This document shows, in pieces, positions 1-9,297 of a DNA stretch of 64,000 nucleotides. Origin of the DNA: Paenibacillus agricola (GTDB lineage Bacteria; Bacillota; Bacilli; Paenibacillales; NBRC-103111). The stretch lies in assembly GCF_011440305.1 (NCBI RefSeq), contig NZ_JAAOIW010000002.1, positions 124,001 to 188,000 of the forward strand. The letters run 5' to 3'. How positions within the stretch are numbered: the first letter of the stretch is position 1; every line of letters begins with the position of its first letter. Both the position numbers and the translations under genes were made by a program. The notes under the pieces were generated by a model. It saw only the letters and a program-made list of their open reading frames with translations. It searched no databases and was not told where the DNA came from.

Positions 1-134
1 CGTAAATATGAGCGTAAACTATCCTGATTTCCAATTAACTCCATTTTCTCCCGGTAGTTTGGCACACTGGCATTCATTATCGCTAATTAGGCATGATTAT
101 GCTCATGCTCACATCCGTCAGCAATGTCATGTCC

Positions 135-1109
135 TTAATCCCCTTTGTTAAGCATATAGGTATCGATGCCGGTTGTAATTGCATCTACCATTTGCTGCTG
201 GTATTCGGGGTCGGACATCAGCTCATCCTCAGTAGGATTCGTCATAAAACCAAGCTCGATTAGCACTACAGGCACCTGCGACCAATTAAAGCCAGTCAGG
301 TCACTCCGTGCGACCATTCCCCTTGAGGCAGCAGTCGTACCTGCCTTTAATGCTTCCAGAATAGCTTCAGCTGCGTGCTGGCTTGCCGGTTGAATGCTTT
401 GCGTCGCCTCCACCCTGGCATCCGGGTATAAAACGGAGAAGCCTTTGGCTTTAGGTGATTCATTGCCATCCGCGTGAATACGAATTGCCAGCTGTGCATT
501 TGCCGCATTCGCCATCTCGGCTCTTTCTACATTACTGATATCAACATCGTGTTCCTCGCGTGTCATCTGTACTTCAAACCCCTGCTGGATTAGTGCCTGC
601 TTTAGCAGTACAGCTATCTCCAGATTAAGAACGTATTCCGGTTTACCCGTAGCTACCCCCGTTGTACCGCCAGTAACCTTGGCCTTCCTCTCTTTCGATC
701 CAGGAGAGACGGGCTCCAGCTGCGAATTGCCTCTACGTTGGTGGCCGGGATCGAGGAAGATAAGCCCTCGCGATACTACCTCTGGTTCATCGGGTAGCGC
801 TGCAGCTTCTGACTGTTGAACGTGCTGTACGGCTGGAGCGCTAGGCGCAGGATGCGGCATCGCGGGCACTGGCGACGCTTGCGGCTGCTCCACGTCACTG
901 TCGGGCTCAGCCCCCGCGTTGCCCGGAGCGGCTATCGAGCCGGTAGCTTGAGCTGCTGATGGCACAACAAGCGGTGCTATTTGTGACACAGGCAAAGTGC
1001 GCTCTGGCTGCTTTGCCATTTGGTCTGGCAATGGGCTATAAGCTATAAAGAAAGACATAGCTACAAACGCCAATAAGGCGGCGAAGCCACTCGTTTTCAG
1101 CTTGTTCAA
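135..1109 (-). CDS. N-acetylmuramoyl-L-alanine amidase (Amidase_3), membrane-anchored or secreted
   Basis: Zinc-dependent cell-wall hydrolase expected to cut the amide bond between MurNAc and the stem peptide outside the membrane. A hydrophobic N-terminal segment (about residues 7-25) is followed by a Pro/Ala/Ser-rich linker and a C-terminal Amidase_3 domain from about residue 115. Family zinc and catalytic positions are visible: His123 in DPGH, a Glu in PEYVLNLEIA, a His in IRIHADG and a Glu in VLIELGFMTNP. I chose the TTG start at 1109 because an AGAAGGGAG ribosome binding site lies about 10 bases upstream; a TTG at 1154 is in frame but lacks such a site. An imperfect dyad, TTAACC-N6-GGTTAA, lies upstream at 1211-1228. 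Domain call is firm; the physiological role (sporulation, division or turnover) is not visible. Confidence 0.9.
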   Translation of the reverse strand: MNKLKTSGFAALLAFVAMSFFIAYSPLPDQMAKQPERTLPVSQIAPLVVPSAAQATGSIAAPGNAGAEPDSDVEQPQASPVPAMPHPAPSAPAVQHVQQSEAAALPDEPEVVSRGLIFLDPGHQRRGNSQLEPVSPGSKERKAKVTGGTTGVATGKPEYVLNLEIAVLLKQALIQQGFEVQMTREEHDVDISNVERAEMANAANAQLAIRIHADGNESPKAKGFSVLYPDARVEATQSIQPASQHAAEAILEALKAGTTAASRGMVARSDLTGFNWSQVPVVLIELGFMTNPTEDELMSDPEYQQQMVDAITTGIDTYMLNKGD

Positions 1110-1316
1110 GCACGATCGGCTCCCTTCTAAAATCGAATACGTAACCCCGCTCAATCGGGTATGTGGAAGTATCTATCTCTCTTAAAACGGCTCAACACCG
1201 AAATCAGTGCTTAACCAGTACGGGTTAATCTCTTAATCAATCTTATTCATTGTGACTCATTTCCAGCTAGGTTTCAAGGGTATGGCTTTATATGGAAGGC
1301 GTTACCCCACTACAGC

Positions 1317-1349
1317 TAAAAAACTCTTGGAATCATCCAAGAGCCCTTT
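1317..1349. terminator. Bidirectional-looking rho-independent terminator
   Basis: An 8-bp perfect stem (CTCTTGGA/TCCAAGAG, loop ATCA) at 1324-1343 is flanked by an A-run on the left and a T-run on the right. It would end the leftward transcript of the DUF2334 gene. Confidence 0.8.
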
Positions 1350-1437
1350 TTTGCTGCAGCTTACTTTAATAGTATCGGTTCATGCATGTTTGGTCGATGT
1401 ATGATGCTGTGCACCATCAGCACTGTGCTTTATTACG

Positions 1438-3366
1438 CTAACGATGCTGCAATTGCACATTGCTGCTTTCAAACGAAAGCGCAGTATCCATAAATCCTTC
1501 TTCACGGCTCAATAAAGCGAGGTCGCCTTTGCCATTGCCATCCAAATCCGCAACCATCAGCTTACCCCCCAGCTTTCCCCATGGACCAAAGGTGGACAAT
1601 AGCGAGTATCCGCCAGCTCCATCGCCTAAATATACGCTAGAACGCGATGTATCGGGATTCCAGCGCAAAATATCTGCTTTGCCATCTCCGTTGTAATCAC
1701 TGAAACGCAGATAGCCATCCTCATTGGGAATGCCCAGCTCCTGCTTATTTTGTGTCCATTCCAGCGTTGTGAGGTTCGGCTCCCATTCGATGCCCCGGTT
1801 GGCACCAGTCTTGGAGGAAAACAGGACAGTCGTGCCGTTATCGCGTTTTCGAAGCTGGAGATCATTTTTAAACGGATTATTGAATTTAAAAGGCTTCAAG
1901 GGCTTTATTGATTCCTTGCTCACCTGATAACCAAACATTTCCATTTTATCAAGGGTGAGCCCAGCAACAACTACATCGCCTCCCGCTTGCGGTATTACAT
2001 AAAGCTCGCTGCATTTGCGTGGATCTACCTTCCAACTGCTTTTCAAGGAGAAGCTGTTCCCGTCCACAGTAAACCGCTCCAGCCTGCCCGAAGACTGCGA
2101 GATCCACAGATCTTCAAAGCCCGTTCCATTGAGGCTTTTACCTCCTAATGCAGCTGCCGAGCCCTCCTTGAAGGCTGATTTCGCCCAAACCGCAGGCAGT
2201 CCCTGCACCTCATTACGCATACCAGCAAAAGAACCTGCCGAAACGGATATCAGCCCATTTTTGGCATTCCAGGTGACCATATCGGTTTGTCCATCACCGG
2301 TGACATCCCCTAGCATTAATTTATCTTGGGCTGTTTGACTTACAGAGACGCTATGGGCTGGAGTGAACGGCACATAATCCTGAATGGAGAAAAAGGAGTA
2401 ACGCTTCGCCTTCAATCCTAATACCAGCTTTTGGAGTAGGCTTTTATCCTGGCTTACGTATCGAAACTCAGGCAGTCCATCACGGGTTACTGGCTCTCCC
2501 ATCTCATCCAATACGGGCACCATTTGCTTAAACTCCAAAAAAGGATGAAAAAAGAAGGAGGGCACAATATTCGACTTGCCGACACGATCCAAAATTAGCT
2601 TTTCATCTTTATTGGAAGGAATATAATCAAAAGGCGTAGGCACGTAAGCTGCACCCCTGCTCGATTCACCATACCCGCTATTTCGTTTGTTCACATATTG
2701 GGCAGCCGGTGTATTCCGGTCGGTCTGTACATCCGCCTGATAGTTCAAACCAAAATAAGTGCGGAATAATTCATCCTGCTCGGGCGTTGAACGATAATGC
2801 GGCGCTTCCCAGAAGCGGGGCTCCAGGCCTGCCTTTTTGAAAATAGTCAGTGCTTCCTTAACTCTCGGCTCTGCGAAAGCGGCCGTCAATGTTTCAGGGG
2901 AACCAGGATTATTAAACTCATTGCCGATACCGGAATCCTGATGCCCATCATCACGGCGTACATTGCCGACTTGGTGGGTATAGCCATGCATGCCCATTGT
3001 CGCACCATTGCTTACTGCGTCCTTCAGCAGCTTTTGAAAGGATGCCACATAAGGATTATCCGTTTGGTCCAAGGATACATCATATCGGCTGCCATCCGTA
3101 GGCATACTGATCCAGCGTGGAATGACGGCCAGATGATAAAGTACCTGCTGGTCGCGCAAATATTCAAGAACCGTGCGCAGCTTACCAAGATCCTCGATCG
3201 TTTCGTACTGGCCGCCGGGTCCTATATCCTCAAGCCTCATCAATACAAAACGGGGATTTGACGCTTCGCCATCAACCGTAATAATGAGATAGAATAAGAA
3301 CACAATACTGATCAAAACAATAGATAGCACATATTTTAACCACTTATGCTTGAATAGGACGGCCAT
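1438..3366 (-). CDS. DUF2334 deacetylase-like exported protein with C-terminal FG-GAP/VCBS-like repeats
   Basis: 642 residues. One N-terminal membrane segment (about 10-30) is followed by a DUF2334 domain, a polysaccharide-deacetylase-related fold, with the landmarks VLMRLEDIGPGG and MGMHGYTHQVG. The C-terminal half carries several Ca-binding-type repeats (GDVTGDGQTDM, DYNGDGKADIL, ADLDGNGKGDL) like those of FG-GAP/VCBS beta-propellers. The protein probably faces outward and acts on, or binds, an exopolysaccharide or wall glycan; the substrate cannot be read. The ATG start is preceded by a GAGGGAG site. A cre-like sequence lies about 35 bases upstream. The fusion of the two parts is clear; enzymatic activity is inferred only. 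Confidence 0.82.
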   Translation of the reverse strand: MAVLFKHKWLKYVLSIVLISIVFLFYLIITVDGEASNPRFVLMRLEDIGPGGQYETIEDLGKLRTVLEYLRDQQVLYHLAVIPRWISMPTDGSRYDVSLDQTDNPYVASFQKLLKDAVSNGATMGMHGYTHQVGNVRRDDGHQDSGIGNEFNNPGSPETLTAAFAEPRVKEALTIFKKAGLEPRFWEAPHYRSTPEQDELFRTYFGLNYQADVQTDRNTPAAQYVNKRNSGYGESSRGAAYVPTPFDYIPSNKDEKLILDRVGKSNIVPSFFFHPFLEFKQMVPVLDEMGEPVTRDGLPEFRYVSQDKSLLQKLVLGLKAKRYSFFSIQDYVPFTPAHSVSVSQTAQDKLMLGDVTGDGQTDMVTWNAKNGLISVSAGSFAGMRNEVQGLPAVWAKSAFKEGSAAALGGKSLNGTGFEDLWISQSSGRLERFTVDGNSFSLKSSWKVDPRKCSELYVIPQAGGDVVVAGLTLDKMEMFGYQVSKESIKPLKPFKFNNPFKNDLQLRKRDNGTTVLFSSKTGANRGIEWEPNLTTLEWTQNKQELGIPNEDGYLRFSDYNGDGKADILRWNPDTSRSSVYLGDGAGGYSLLSTFGPWGKLGGKLMVADLDGNGKGDLALLSREEGFMDTALSFESSNVQLQHR

Positions 3367-3400
3367 TTTCCATCATGCTCCCTCTGGATGCTAACATAAA

Positions 3401-3414
3401 TTAAAACGCTTACA
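3401..3414 (-). promoter_or_regulatory. cre-like site upstream of the DUF2334 gene
   Basis: On the minus strand this reads TGTAAGCGTTTTAA, matching the catabolite-response consensus TGWAARCGYTWNCW at all but one informative position. It suggests CcpA control of the downstream gene. Single-site match, so tentative. Confidence 0.35.
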
Positions 3415-3516
3415 TTTCAATTATTCTTAGGTGCGTGGGTTTTCTACGATGATTGTAACAGATATCTGGTTTCTCGAACATCCATTTTCAAAATTATTTT
3501 ATCACCTACCCATAAA

Positions 3517-3557
3517 ACAAAAAACAGGAGCAAAATCCTATAAAGGATCTGCCCCTG
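3517..3557 (-). terminator. Rho-independent terminator of the glycoside hydrolase gene
   Basis: The minus strand shows an imperfect stem, CAGG-GGCA-ATCC paired with GGAT-TTGC-CCTG around a TTTATA loop, followed by TTTTTTG. Confidence 0.7.
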
Positions 3558-3594
3558 CTTCAATTCAAATATTCAAAATAAGGACTAAATACCC

Positions 3595-6500
3595 TTATCC
3601 AGCTTTAACCTCCACTTCTTCCGGCCTATATATAGATATCACATCGCCATCGCTGTTGCTGGCAAACATAACCGTCCGTTCACTCTCCAATTGAAAAGAG
3701 TAGTTTACGCCTGTAACGGGGTCTTTGACGCTAATCTCTGCATCAACCGCATACTCCGAAACAAAGATGAACAAGGCTCCGTCCCGGTAGCTAAGCTTGC
3801 GTCCATATACCCCTGGTAAGTCGCTACCTTGCAGCCATTCCAGCTCCTGTGTGACCCCGGCCGCCGCCATAGCATGTTTATATAGCTCGATCAACGGCTC
3901 CAGTCTGTTGTTCAGCTCAACTGGAAGCGGGCACCAGATCAATCGGCCACCCCCGATCTGCACGTCCGTCAGTTGGATTGCTCCAACGTGTCCTCGGCTT
4001 GCTGCGGCTATGGTCTGCTTTGCGGCTTCGGTGCTGATCCCAGTTCCTGTCCCATCCAAGCCAATAGCAGGACGGATTACCGGCAGCTGCTTATTTGCAT
4101 CGGCAATTCTCGCGCCTCCGAATGAAACCGGCAGCTTCCGCCCGTTTATCTCCAACAGCTCCTCGCGGAGCAAATTGGCCACTACTGTGTCGCCGATCGT
4201 ATCGGCCAGCCTTGCTTGCGGGCGCCAATATTCATCCAGCCCAACGGGTCCGGTTATGAGCAGCACGCCTCCTTGGCTACTGATATGCGCGATCAGTTTA
4301 TCAAGCGCCTCCGTGCTAAAGTTATGCGCACTTGGCACGATAACCAGCCTTGGCATACATTCGCTTAAGGAATCCAGGTGGTATTCACTTAACCCGCGGA
4401 CATGCACATTCATATTATAGGATAACGTTCGAACTAAATGGGTGGTCGATTCATAAGCCAGCTTGCGGTTGGAAAAATCGTTGGAATAAGGGAATACAAC
4501 AGCAATCTCCTCCAGCTTGCGATCCACGAATAGGTCGCGAATCGATTCCATAAATTGTCCAAAATCATACGATACGTCAGCCTCCGGCTTTTCCGTACCA
4601 TCCGCCCGCAACGCGCCGATATTGGACTCATTAATATTGTTCATATAAAAATTCGTATTCCATATCCATTGGACAGCTCCGGCTCCACCTGTGGAGAATG
4701 CATACGCATATTTGCGCTCAAGTATGTTGCGCAGCTCAGCTTCATTTCGTTTGGCGCGGCCATCCGGCGTTTCTACATACATGATGCCTGTTTCCTGAAT
4801 TACATTCGGTTTATCGGCTGCCTTAGTGAACACGCCATCCCATACGAGGTCGTCCATCTTCCACCAGGAATGGACAGTTGTGTAATCCACAGCCTCCGCG
4901 TAAAAGAAGGGTGATGGCCGCTGGGCACCCAGCCCTTCATCCTGGCCAACCGTTACCAGCTGTTTGGGCTGAATAGCGCGAATCGTTTGGATCAACTGGG
5001 CAGCCCAATGATTATGCATCTCCATCGTGAACAACGTGTAATCAAGCCATGGCCCGCCTTTTTTGGCCAAATTCTCGGTCGTTTTAAAATTGATCTGCTC
5101 TGGCTCGGGCAGTTGTGCCGCTTCAAACGCCGGAAGCTCTTCAGGCGTCATGTTCCAACGCTCCTGCAGCAGGCGAATCGTGCCATGGCGCTGCTTCAGC
5201 CAATCGGTAAACGCTTGGCGCTCGAACCGATCCTGGCAGGAACGCGGGCCTGAGAATAAACGCAGCGGATCGAACATCGTGGGCTCATTGATGAGGTCCC
5301 AGTGGACATTCGTCGAATCCTTATGCCGCGATACAATCGCTGCAAGAAAACGTTTCTGCGCTTCCACACTTCGCGGATCCAGATAGGGATTCACACCATC
5401 CCAGGCCTCAGGTGTAAAAGCGAAAAAGTTAAAGGTGACCTCAAGCTCATAACGCTTGGCTGTCAGCACGAAAGCATCGATTGCCCTCAGCACTTCCTCA
5501 TAAGGATGGCCATCCACAAACATAATGCTCCGCCAAGCCGTCCAGATCCCCGTCCTAATTAAATTGATGCCTGCCCGTTTCATCTGCGCCATATCGCGAT
5601 CCCAAACGGCAACGTTCGGCATTAACAGAAACTTCCTAGCCACGTCGCTGGTCATATAAGTCATGCCTACAATAGGCAAAGGACGTCCATTTTTCCAAAA
5701 ATAATCACGGTCAACAACGAGCATTTCTCCCTGCTGTAGCAGCTCCATGTCTATGCCCCAATAGCCTTGGCGCAGCTTGCGAACCTCTCCATTCGAGGAA
5801 ATCGCATTGCATTCCACAATGTGGAATCCAGCTGCCACGGGAATGGGTACTGCGACACGGGCAAAATCCAGCTCTCTTGAGGCAGTAAGCTTCCTCTCTC
5901 CTTGCCACAGCTCCGTGAAAAGCTCATTGTCGTAAGAGAAGTTAGGGTCTGCGGTTACCGCTGTACTGTCATTTGCCTTTAGCAAACGAAGCCTAAACGT
6001 CCATTCCGTTGCTTTCGTTGCTCCCGAGATAAAGCCGCTTCCGGCTTGCTGCAAGGAACCCGCTCGATTGGCAAACACTGTCGCTTTAGGATTTGCAATC
6101 TTTTGCAGCTGTAAGCTGACGGTTACCTGATCCCCAGGCTCATAGGAGGCATAATTCGTCTTAAGCCATAACTCCGTCACACCAAGCGCTGTATGTCTGC
6201 CCAAATCCATCAGAAGACTGGCGCCGCCGTCCTGCCAGAAGACTGGCCTTAGCTGCTGGTTAATGAAAATCCAGCTGCCGCCAGCGTAATCACCTTTTGT
6301 ATTCTCGATCAATACAGCCGGTGCGGCTATTTCACGCTTAATCGCGCCCTCTTTTGTGCCAACCATTAACGGATAAATATGAGCATCCATAGGTCCGCTT
6401 GATCCTAGCTGGCCGGGCTGGTCATCCACTTTGGTCACATGAAGCACCAAGCCATAGGTAGGCTCAATGGTAAATAGCTGCATGTTCCCTTCTAATAAAG

Positions 6501-6918
6501 GGATATCCGTGTTGGCTGACAGCTTTGCAATCGGCGACGGGTCAATCGCTATTGCCTCATGGATATTCAACTGCTGGTGATATCCGGTTTGTTCGGGTTC
6601 AATCATCCAGCTTTTTAATCCGGCATGGCCATTGGCAGCTTCATCGGCAGCTTCATATACGGGGAGCTTAAAGGGCGCCCCCCCAGAAACCACTAAGCCC
6701 TTTCCCTGGCGTAAATGCTGCAGCATACTGGACCATGCCGCTTTAGGCACATAAGGCGCGTGTAAATAAATAATAGAATCCGCCTCGGGAAGGCGTTGCG
6801 CAAGCTCCTGGGCATTGACGATCATTGCATGCTGGCTAAGCGCCTCCAACGCAGCAGCATCAGGACGGGCTCCTGCATAGGGAAAGCTTGGATCATAAAA
6901 AACAAGTAGTTGTCCCAT
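3595..6918 (-). CDS. Large clan GH-A glycoside hydrolase (beta-galactosidase/GH42-like)
   Basis: 1107 residues, no signal peptide, so probably cytoplasmic. The N-terminal ~100 residues look like a glutamine-amidotransferase-type fold. A beta-rich section follows, then a TIM barrel from about residue 400 starting near YFWKNGRPLPIVGMTYM. The clan GH-A acid/base is Glu545 in WDLINEPT and the probable nucleophile is Glu709 in NVIQETG. A second GATase-like region (about 840-1000), typical of GH42-type enzymes, follows. Start ATG has a GGAGGT site. It is divergent from a LacI-type regulator 144 bp away, which probably controls it in response to a sugar. Substrate is not deducible; beta-galactoside is the family guess. 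Confidence 0.8.
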   Translation of the reverse strand: MGQLLVFYDPSFPYAGARPDAAALEALSQHAMIVNAQELAQRLPEADSIIYLHAPYVPKAAWSSMLQHLRQGKGLVVSGGAPFKLPVYEAADEAANGHAGLKSWMIEPEQTGYHQQLNIHEAIAIDPSPIAKLSANTDIPLLEGNMQLFTIEPTYGLVLHVTKVDDQPGQLGSSGPMDAHIYPLMVGTKEGAIKREIAAPAVLIENTKGDYAGGSWIFINQQLRPVFWQDGGASLLMDLGRHTALGVTELWLKTNYASYEPGDQVTVSLQLQKIANPKATVFANRAGSLQQAGSGFISGATKATEWTFRLRLLKANDSTAVTADPNFSYDNELFTELWQGERKLTASRELDFARVAVPIPVAAGFHIVECNAISSNGEVRKLRQGYWGIDMELLQQGEMLVVDRDYFWKNGRPLPIVGMTYMTSDVARKFLLMPNVAVWDRDMAQMKRAGINLIRTGIWTAWRSIMFVDGHPYEEVLRAIDAFVLTAKRYELEVTFNFFAFTPEAWDGVNPYLDPRSVEAQKRFLAAIVSRHKDSTNVHWDLINEPTMFDPLRLFSGPRSCQDRFERQAFTDWLKQRHGTIRLLQERWNMTPEELPAFEAAQLPEPEQINFKTTENLAKKGGPWLDYTLFTMEMHNHWAAQLIQTIRAIQPKQLVTVGQDEGLGAQRPSPFFYAEAVDYTTVHSWWKMDDLVWDGVFTKAADKPNVIQETGIMYVETPDGRAKRNEAELRNILERKYAYAFSTGGAGAVQWIWNTNFYMNNINESNIGALRADGTEKPEADVSYDFGQFMESIRDLFVDRKLEEIAVVFPYSNDFSNRKLAYESTTHLVRTLSYNMNVHVRGLSEYHLDSLSECMPRLVIVPSAHNFSTEALDKLIAHISSQGGVLLITGPVGLDEYWRPQARLADTIGDTVVANLLREELLEINGRKLPVSFGGARIADANKQLPVIRPAIGLDGTGTGISTEAAKQTIAAASRGHVGAIQLTDVQIGGGRLIWCPLPVELNNRLEPLIELYKHAMAAAGVTQELEWLQGSDLPGVYGRKLSYRDGALFIFVSEYAVDAEISVKDPVTGVNYSFQLESERTVMFASNSDGDVISIYRPEEVEVKAG

Positions 6919-6994
6919 TATTTGACCTCCATCTATTTTGTTAGGTTTGTTAGGTGAATAGGGTATTTTCCGTGACCCACTTTAATGCTATGAT

Positions 6995-7056
6995 AAGAAA
7001 TAGTCAAACTCTTTCTTCATGCTGTACAATATGTAAGTATTGCCTAACTATTTCTT
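6995..7056. promoter_or_regulatory. Candidate operator: 10-bp inverted repeat between hydrolase and LacI-type genes
   Basis: AAGAAATAGT at 6995-7004 and its exact complement ACTATTTCTT at 7047-7056 lie in the divergent intergenic region. The same region also has two direct TTGTTAGGT copies near 6939-6957. These could be regulator sites for local LacI-type control, but none matches a classic central-CG LacI palindrome. Confidence 0.3.
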
Positions 7057-7062
7057 CAGGAG

Positions 7063-8196
7063 TTGAGCTGCATCCCTAACCAACACACCAAGCCTATAAA
7101 GCAGAAAATTACTATGCAGCTAATAGCAGATAGGCTGAATGTATCCAAATATGCCGTTTCACAAGCTTTATCTGGTAAAATCGGTGTTAGTGAAGCCACA
7201 AGACAAGATGTCGAAGCTATGGCAAGGTCGCTTGGCTACCAATATAAACCTGCCAAAAAAGCTTCAATTGTAGAGGCAGCCCTTGTATCTAGCCAGGCTG
7301 AAGTTAGGCAAGCTAACCAAGCGGAGAATTTGGATATGAATAAAGCTAAGCCCTGTGTAGCGATCTGGATTGATGAATCACAGCGCTATGAGCCTAGCTT
7401 TTGGTCACGAGTCCTTGATGGTGCCATGAGAGGCTGCATGGATAACGGCTGGAAAACGGAGATACACCCCTACAGCAGGCATTTACAAAAGGCGGATTTA
7501 ACTAACGAGGCGGTTAAACGTATTTCTTCCTATATAGGTGCAATTGTAATAGGAACGCTTCCCGTCAGCTTGCTGAACAAGCTGGTGCTGCAGCAAGCAA
7601 CCCATATCCCGGTTATTCTAGTTGATCATGAAGAACCATTAATACGCGCAGATTGCATACTGAATGCAAATCTGGAAGCAGCCCAAGCGGCTTGCCGCCA
7701 CCTCTTGTCGCAAAGCTGCAAGCGGATCCTCTTTGTGGGCAAGGATCATTATTCGGCAAGCTTCAAGGACCGTTGGTGGGGCTGCCGCCAGGCGATGGAT
7801 GAGAGTGCCCGCCAGGCAGAAGGCTATACGCTTAAAAAATGGACGATCTCCTATAACCAGCCCAATTGGGAGATGCAGCTAGCCAAACGTATTGGATTAT
7901 TGCAGCAAGGCGAGCTGCCGGATGGATTTATATGTGCTAATGATGCTATTGCTCTTACGCTTCTCAAGCTGCTCCAACAGCAACAAATTGTGGTGCCTGA
8001 TCAGTGCAAGGTCATTGGTATCGACAATATTGACGCTGGCGCCTCATCCGAGCCTCCACTCACCACAGTTGAACTGGCGAAGGAGCTGCTGGGCAACAGA
8101 GCAGTGGAGGCATTGGCACGAAGGCTCTCCCATCCTAGCGCGTATCCAGAAAAAATCATTTTATCAGAACGGTTAATTGTGCGGAATTCAGGATAA
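7063..8196 (+). CDS. LacI/GalR-family transcriptional regulator
   Basis: About 377 residues. The helix-turn-helix is near the N-terminus (TMQLIADRLNVSKYAVSQALSGK is the typical LacI pattern), and a periplasmic-binding-protein-like sensor domain follows from about residue 95 (VAIWIDES, ILVDHEEP, RILFVGKDHY, DGFICANDAIA, VIGIDNIDAG). Start is uncertain: the TTG at 7063 sits directly against CAGGAG with almost no spacing, while the first in-frame ATG (7114) would cut into the HTH. It is divergent from the glycoside hydrolase, implying local sugar-responsive control. The stop overlaps the convergent methyltransferase by 9 bases. Confidence 0.88.
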   Translation: MSCIPNQHTKPIKQKITMQLIADRLNVSKYAVSQALSGKIGVSEATRQDVEAMARSLGYQYKPAKKASIVEAALVSSQAEVRQANQAENLDMNKAKPCVAIWIDESQRYEPSFWSRVLDGAMRGCMDNGWKTEIHPYSRHLQKADLTNEAVKRISSYIGAIVIGTLPVSLLNKLVLQQATHIPVILVDHEEPLIRADCILNANLEAAQAACRHLLSQSCKRILFVGKDHYSASFKDRWWGCRQAMDESARQAEGYTLKKWTISYNQPNWEMQLAKRIGLLQQGELPDGFICANDAIALTLLKLLQQQQIVVPDQCKVIGIDNIDAGASSEPPLTTVELAKELLGNRAVEALARRLSHPSAYPEKIILSERLIVRNSG

Positions 8197-8967
8197 GGAA
8201 GTCGCTACAGCAGAGAAACGCAATCTTCGGTAATCCGCGATCCAACGCTCACCATCAAAAAGCTGCTTTTGCAGCAATTCTTCACAACGTGAATATGCCT
8301 CTTCTTTCTCGTTCGAGTCGAGCCCGACAAAAAACATGCCAGCGAATGCTTCCAGCCAGTTTCTCAGCCCAGCTATACCGCCATCTAAAGGTGTAGGGCG
8401 GTCATAGAGCTCCATAAACCGGACTTCAAAGCCATCCTTCTCCAGCAAGCTGCTATATTCGCTTATTGTCGGGAAGTACCAAGGGAAGCGTGCTTTAGCA
8501 TCCATTCCGTAGGCTTGCAGCACTGCTGCTATTGCTTCATAGATAGCTCCGATATTACCTTTACCGCCAAACTCGGCAACGAAACGTCCGCTATCGTGCA
8601 GTGCCAGCCGTACCGACTGAATCACACGCTCTGGCTCGGTCATCCAATGCAAGGCAGCGTTGGAGAATACCGCATCCACCCGCTTTTCTATGCGGAAGGT
8701 GTGGGCATCGGCAACCATGAATGATAGCGACGGATACTTGGCTTTAGCTTGGTTAATCATTTCCATGGAGCCATCTATGCCTAAACAGTCGGCACCACTT
8801 TGCGAAATGATCGCAGCCAAATCACCCGTTCCACAGCCCAAATCAACAATTTTTTCATGGCTCTGGGGCGCCAGCAATTCGACCACTCCTTTTCCCAAGC
8901 GTGATACATAGCCGATATTACTGTCATAATGACCAGCATTCCATTGTCCATCTAGCGGTTTATCCAT
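8188..8967 (-). CDS. Class I SAM-dependent methyltransferase (trans-aconitate methyltransferase-like)
   Basis: 259 residues. Motif I VDLGCGTGDLA is followed by the acidic SAM-binding GIDGS turn, then VFSNAALHWM as in the Tam/Methyltransf_11-type small-molecule methyltransferases. The whole protein is one Rossmann methyltransferase domain with a C-terminal helical cap. Start ATG is preceded by AAAGGAG at about 10 bases. It is convergent with the LacI-type gene and not in an obvious operon. The substrate is unknown; trans-aconitate is only the nearest recognised family. Confidence 0.82.
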   Translation of the reverse strand: MDKPLDGQWNAGHYDSNIGYVSRLGKGVVELLAPQSHEKIVDLGCGTGDLAAIISQSGADCLGIDGSMEMINQAKAKYPSLSFMVADAHTFRIEKRVDAVFSNAALHWMTEPERVIQSVRLALHDSGRFVAEFGGKGNIGAIYEAIAAVLQAYGMDAKARFPWYFPTISEYSSLLEKDGFEVRFMELYDRPTPLDGGIAGLRNWLEAFAGMFFVGLDSNEKEEAYSRCEELLQKQLFDGERWIADYRRLRFSAVATSLS

Positions 8968-9297
8968 ACGTCTTCAGCTCCTTTAGGTCCATTATGAAGC
9001 GAAGCCCGCAGGAATGGAAATATATAAAATGCATATTTTTAATAGTTTTTTCCTATATATCGTTTTTCACAGGTTCTACACACGGTTTTCTTATTTCTAC
9101 CACATCATAGAAGGTCGTTTCTACCTAATTTTGACTTGATTATTTATTTTGGCTTATTTCCATTTACTTATGAAAACGAGAAGCGATATAATAGATTCGT
9201 TGTACCTATTTAAACAATCTATCGACAGATTTCACTTAAAATGTATTTTATTTAAATATTTTACCAATGTGAAAAGATGCAGGCAGGTGAATTTAGG
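8968..9297. other. Intergenic region ahead of the sensor kinase, AT-rich
   Basis: 330 bases without a convincing gene. A TATAAT (near 9187) with a weak -35 could be a sigma-A promoter for the downstream kinase, and TGTCGAT on the minus strand near 9220 resembles a Spo0A box with one mismatch. No terminator or riboswitch was seen. Confidence 0.3.

Noticed and set aside
1-134. End of a gene at the window edge
   Set aside because: Neither strand shows a convincing reading frame end or family motif in these bases.
2797-3261. 154-codon plus-strand frame
   Set aside because: Antisense to the DUF2334 domain, with no site and no recognisable protein features.
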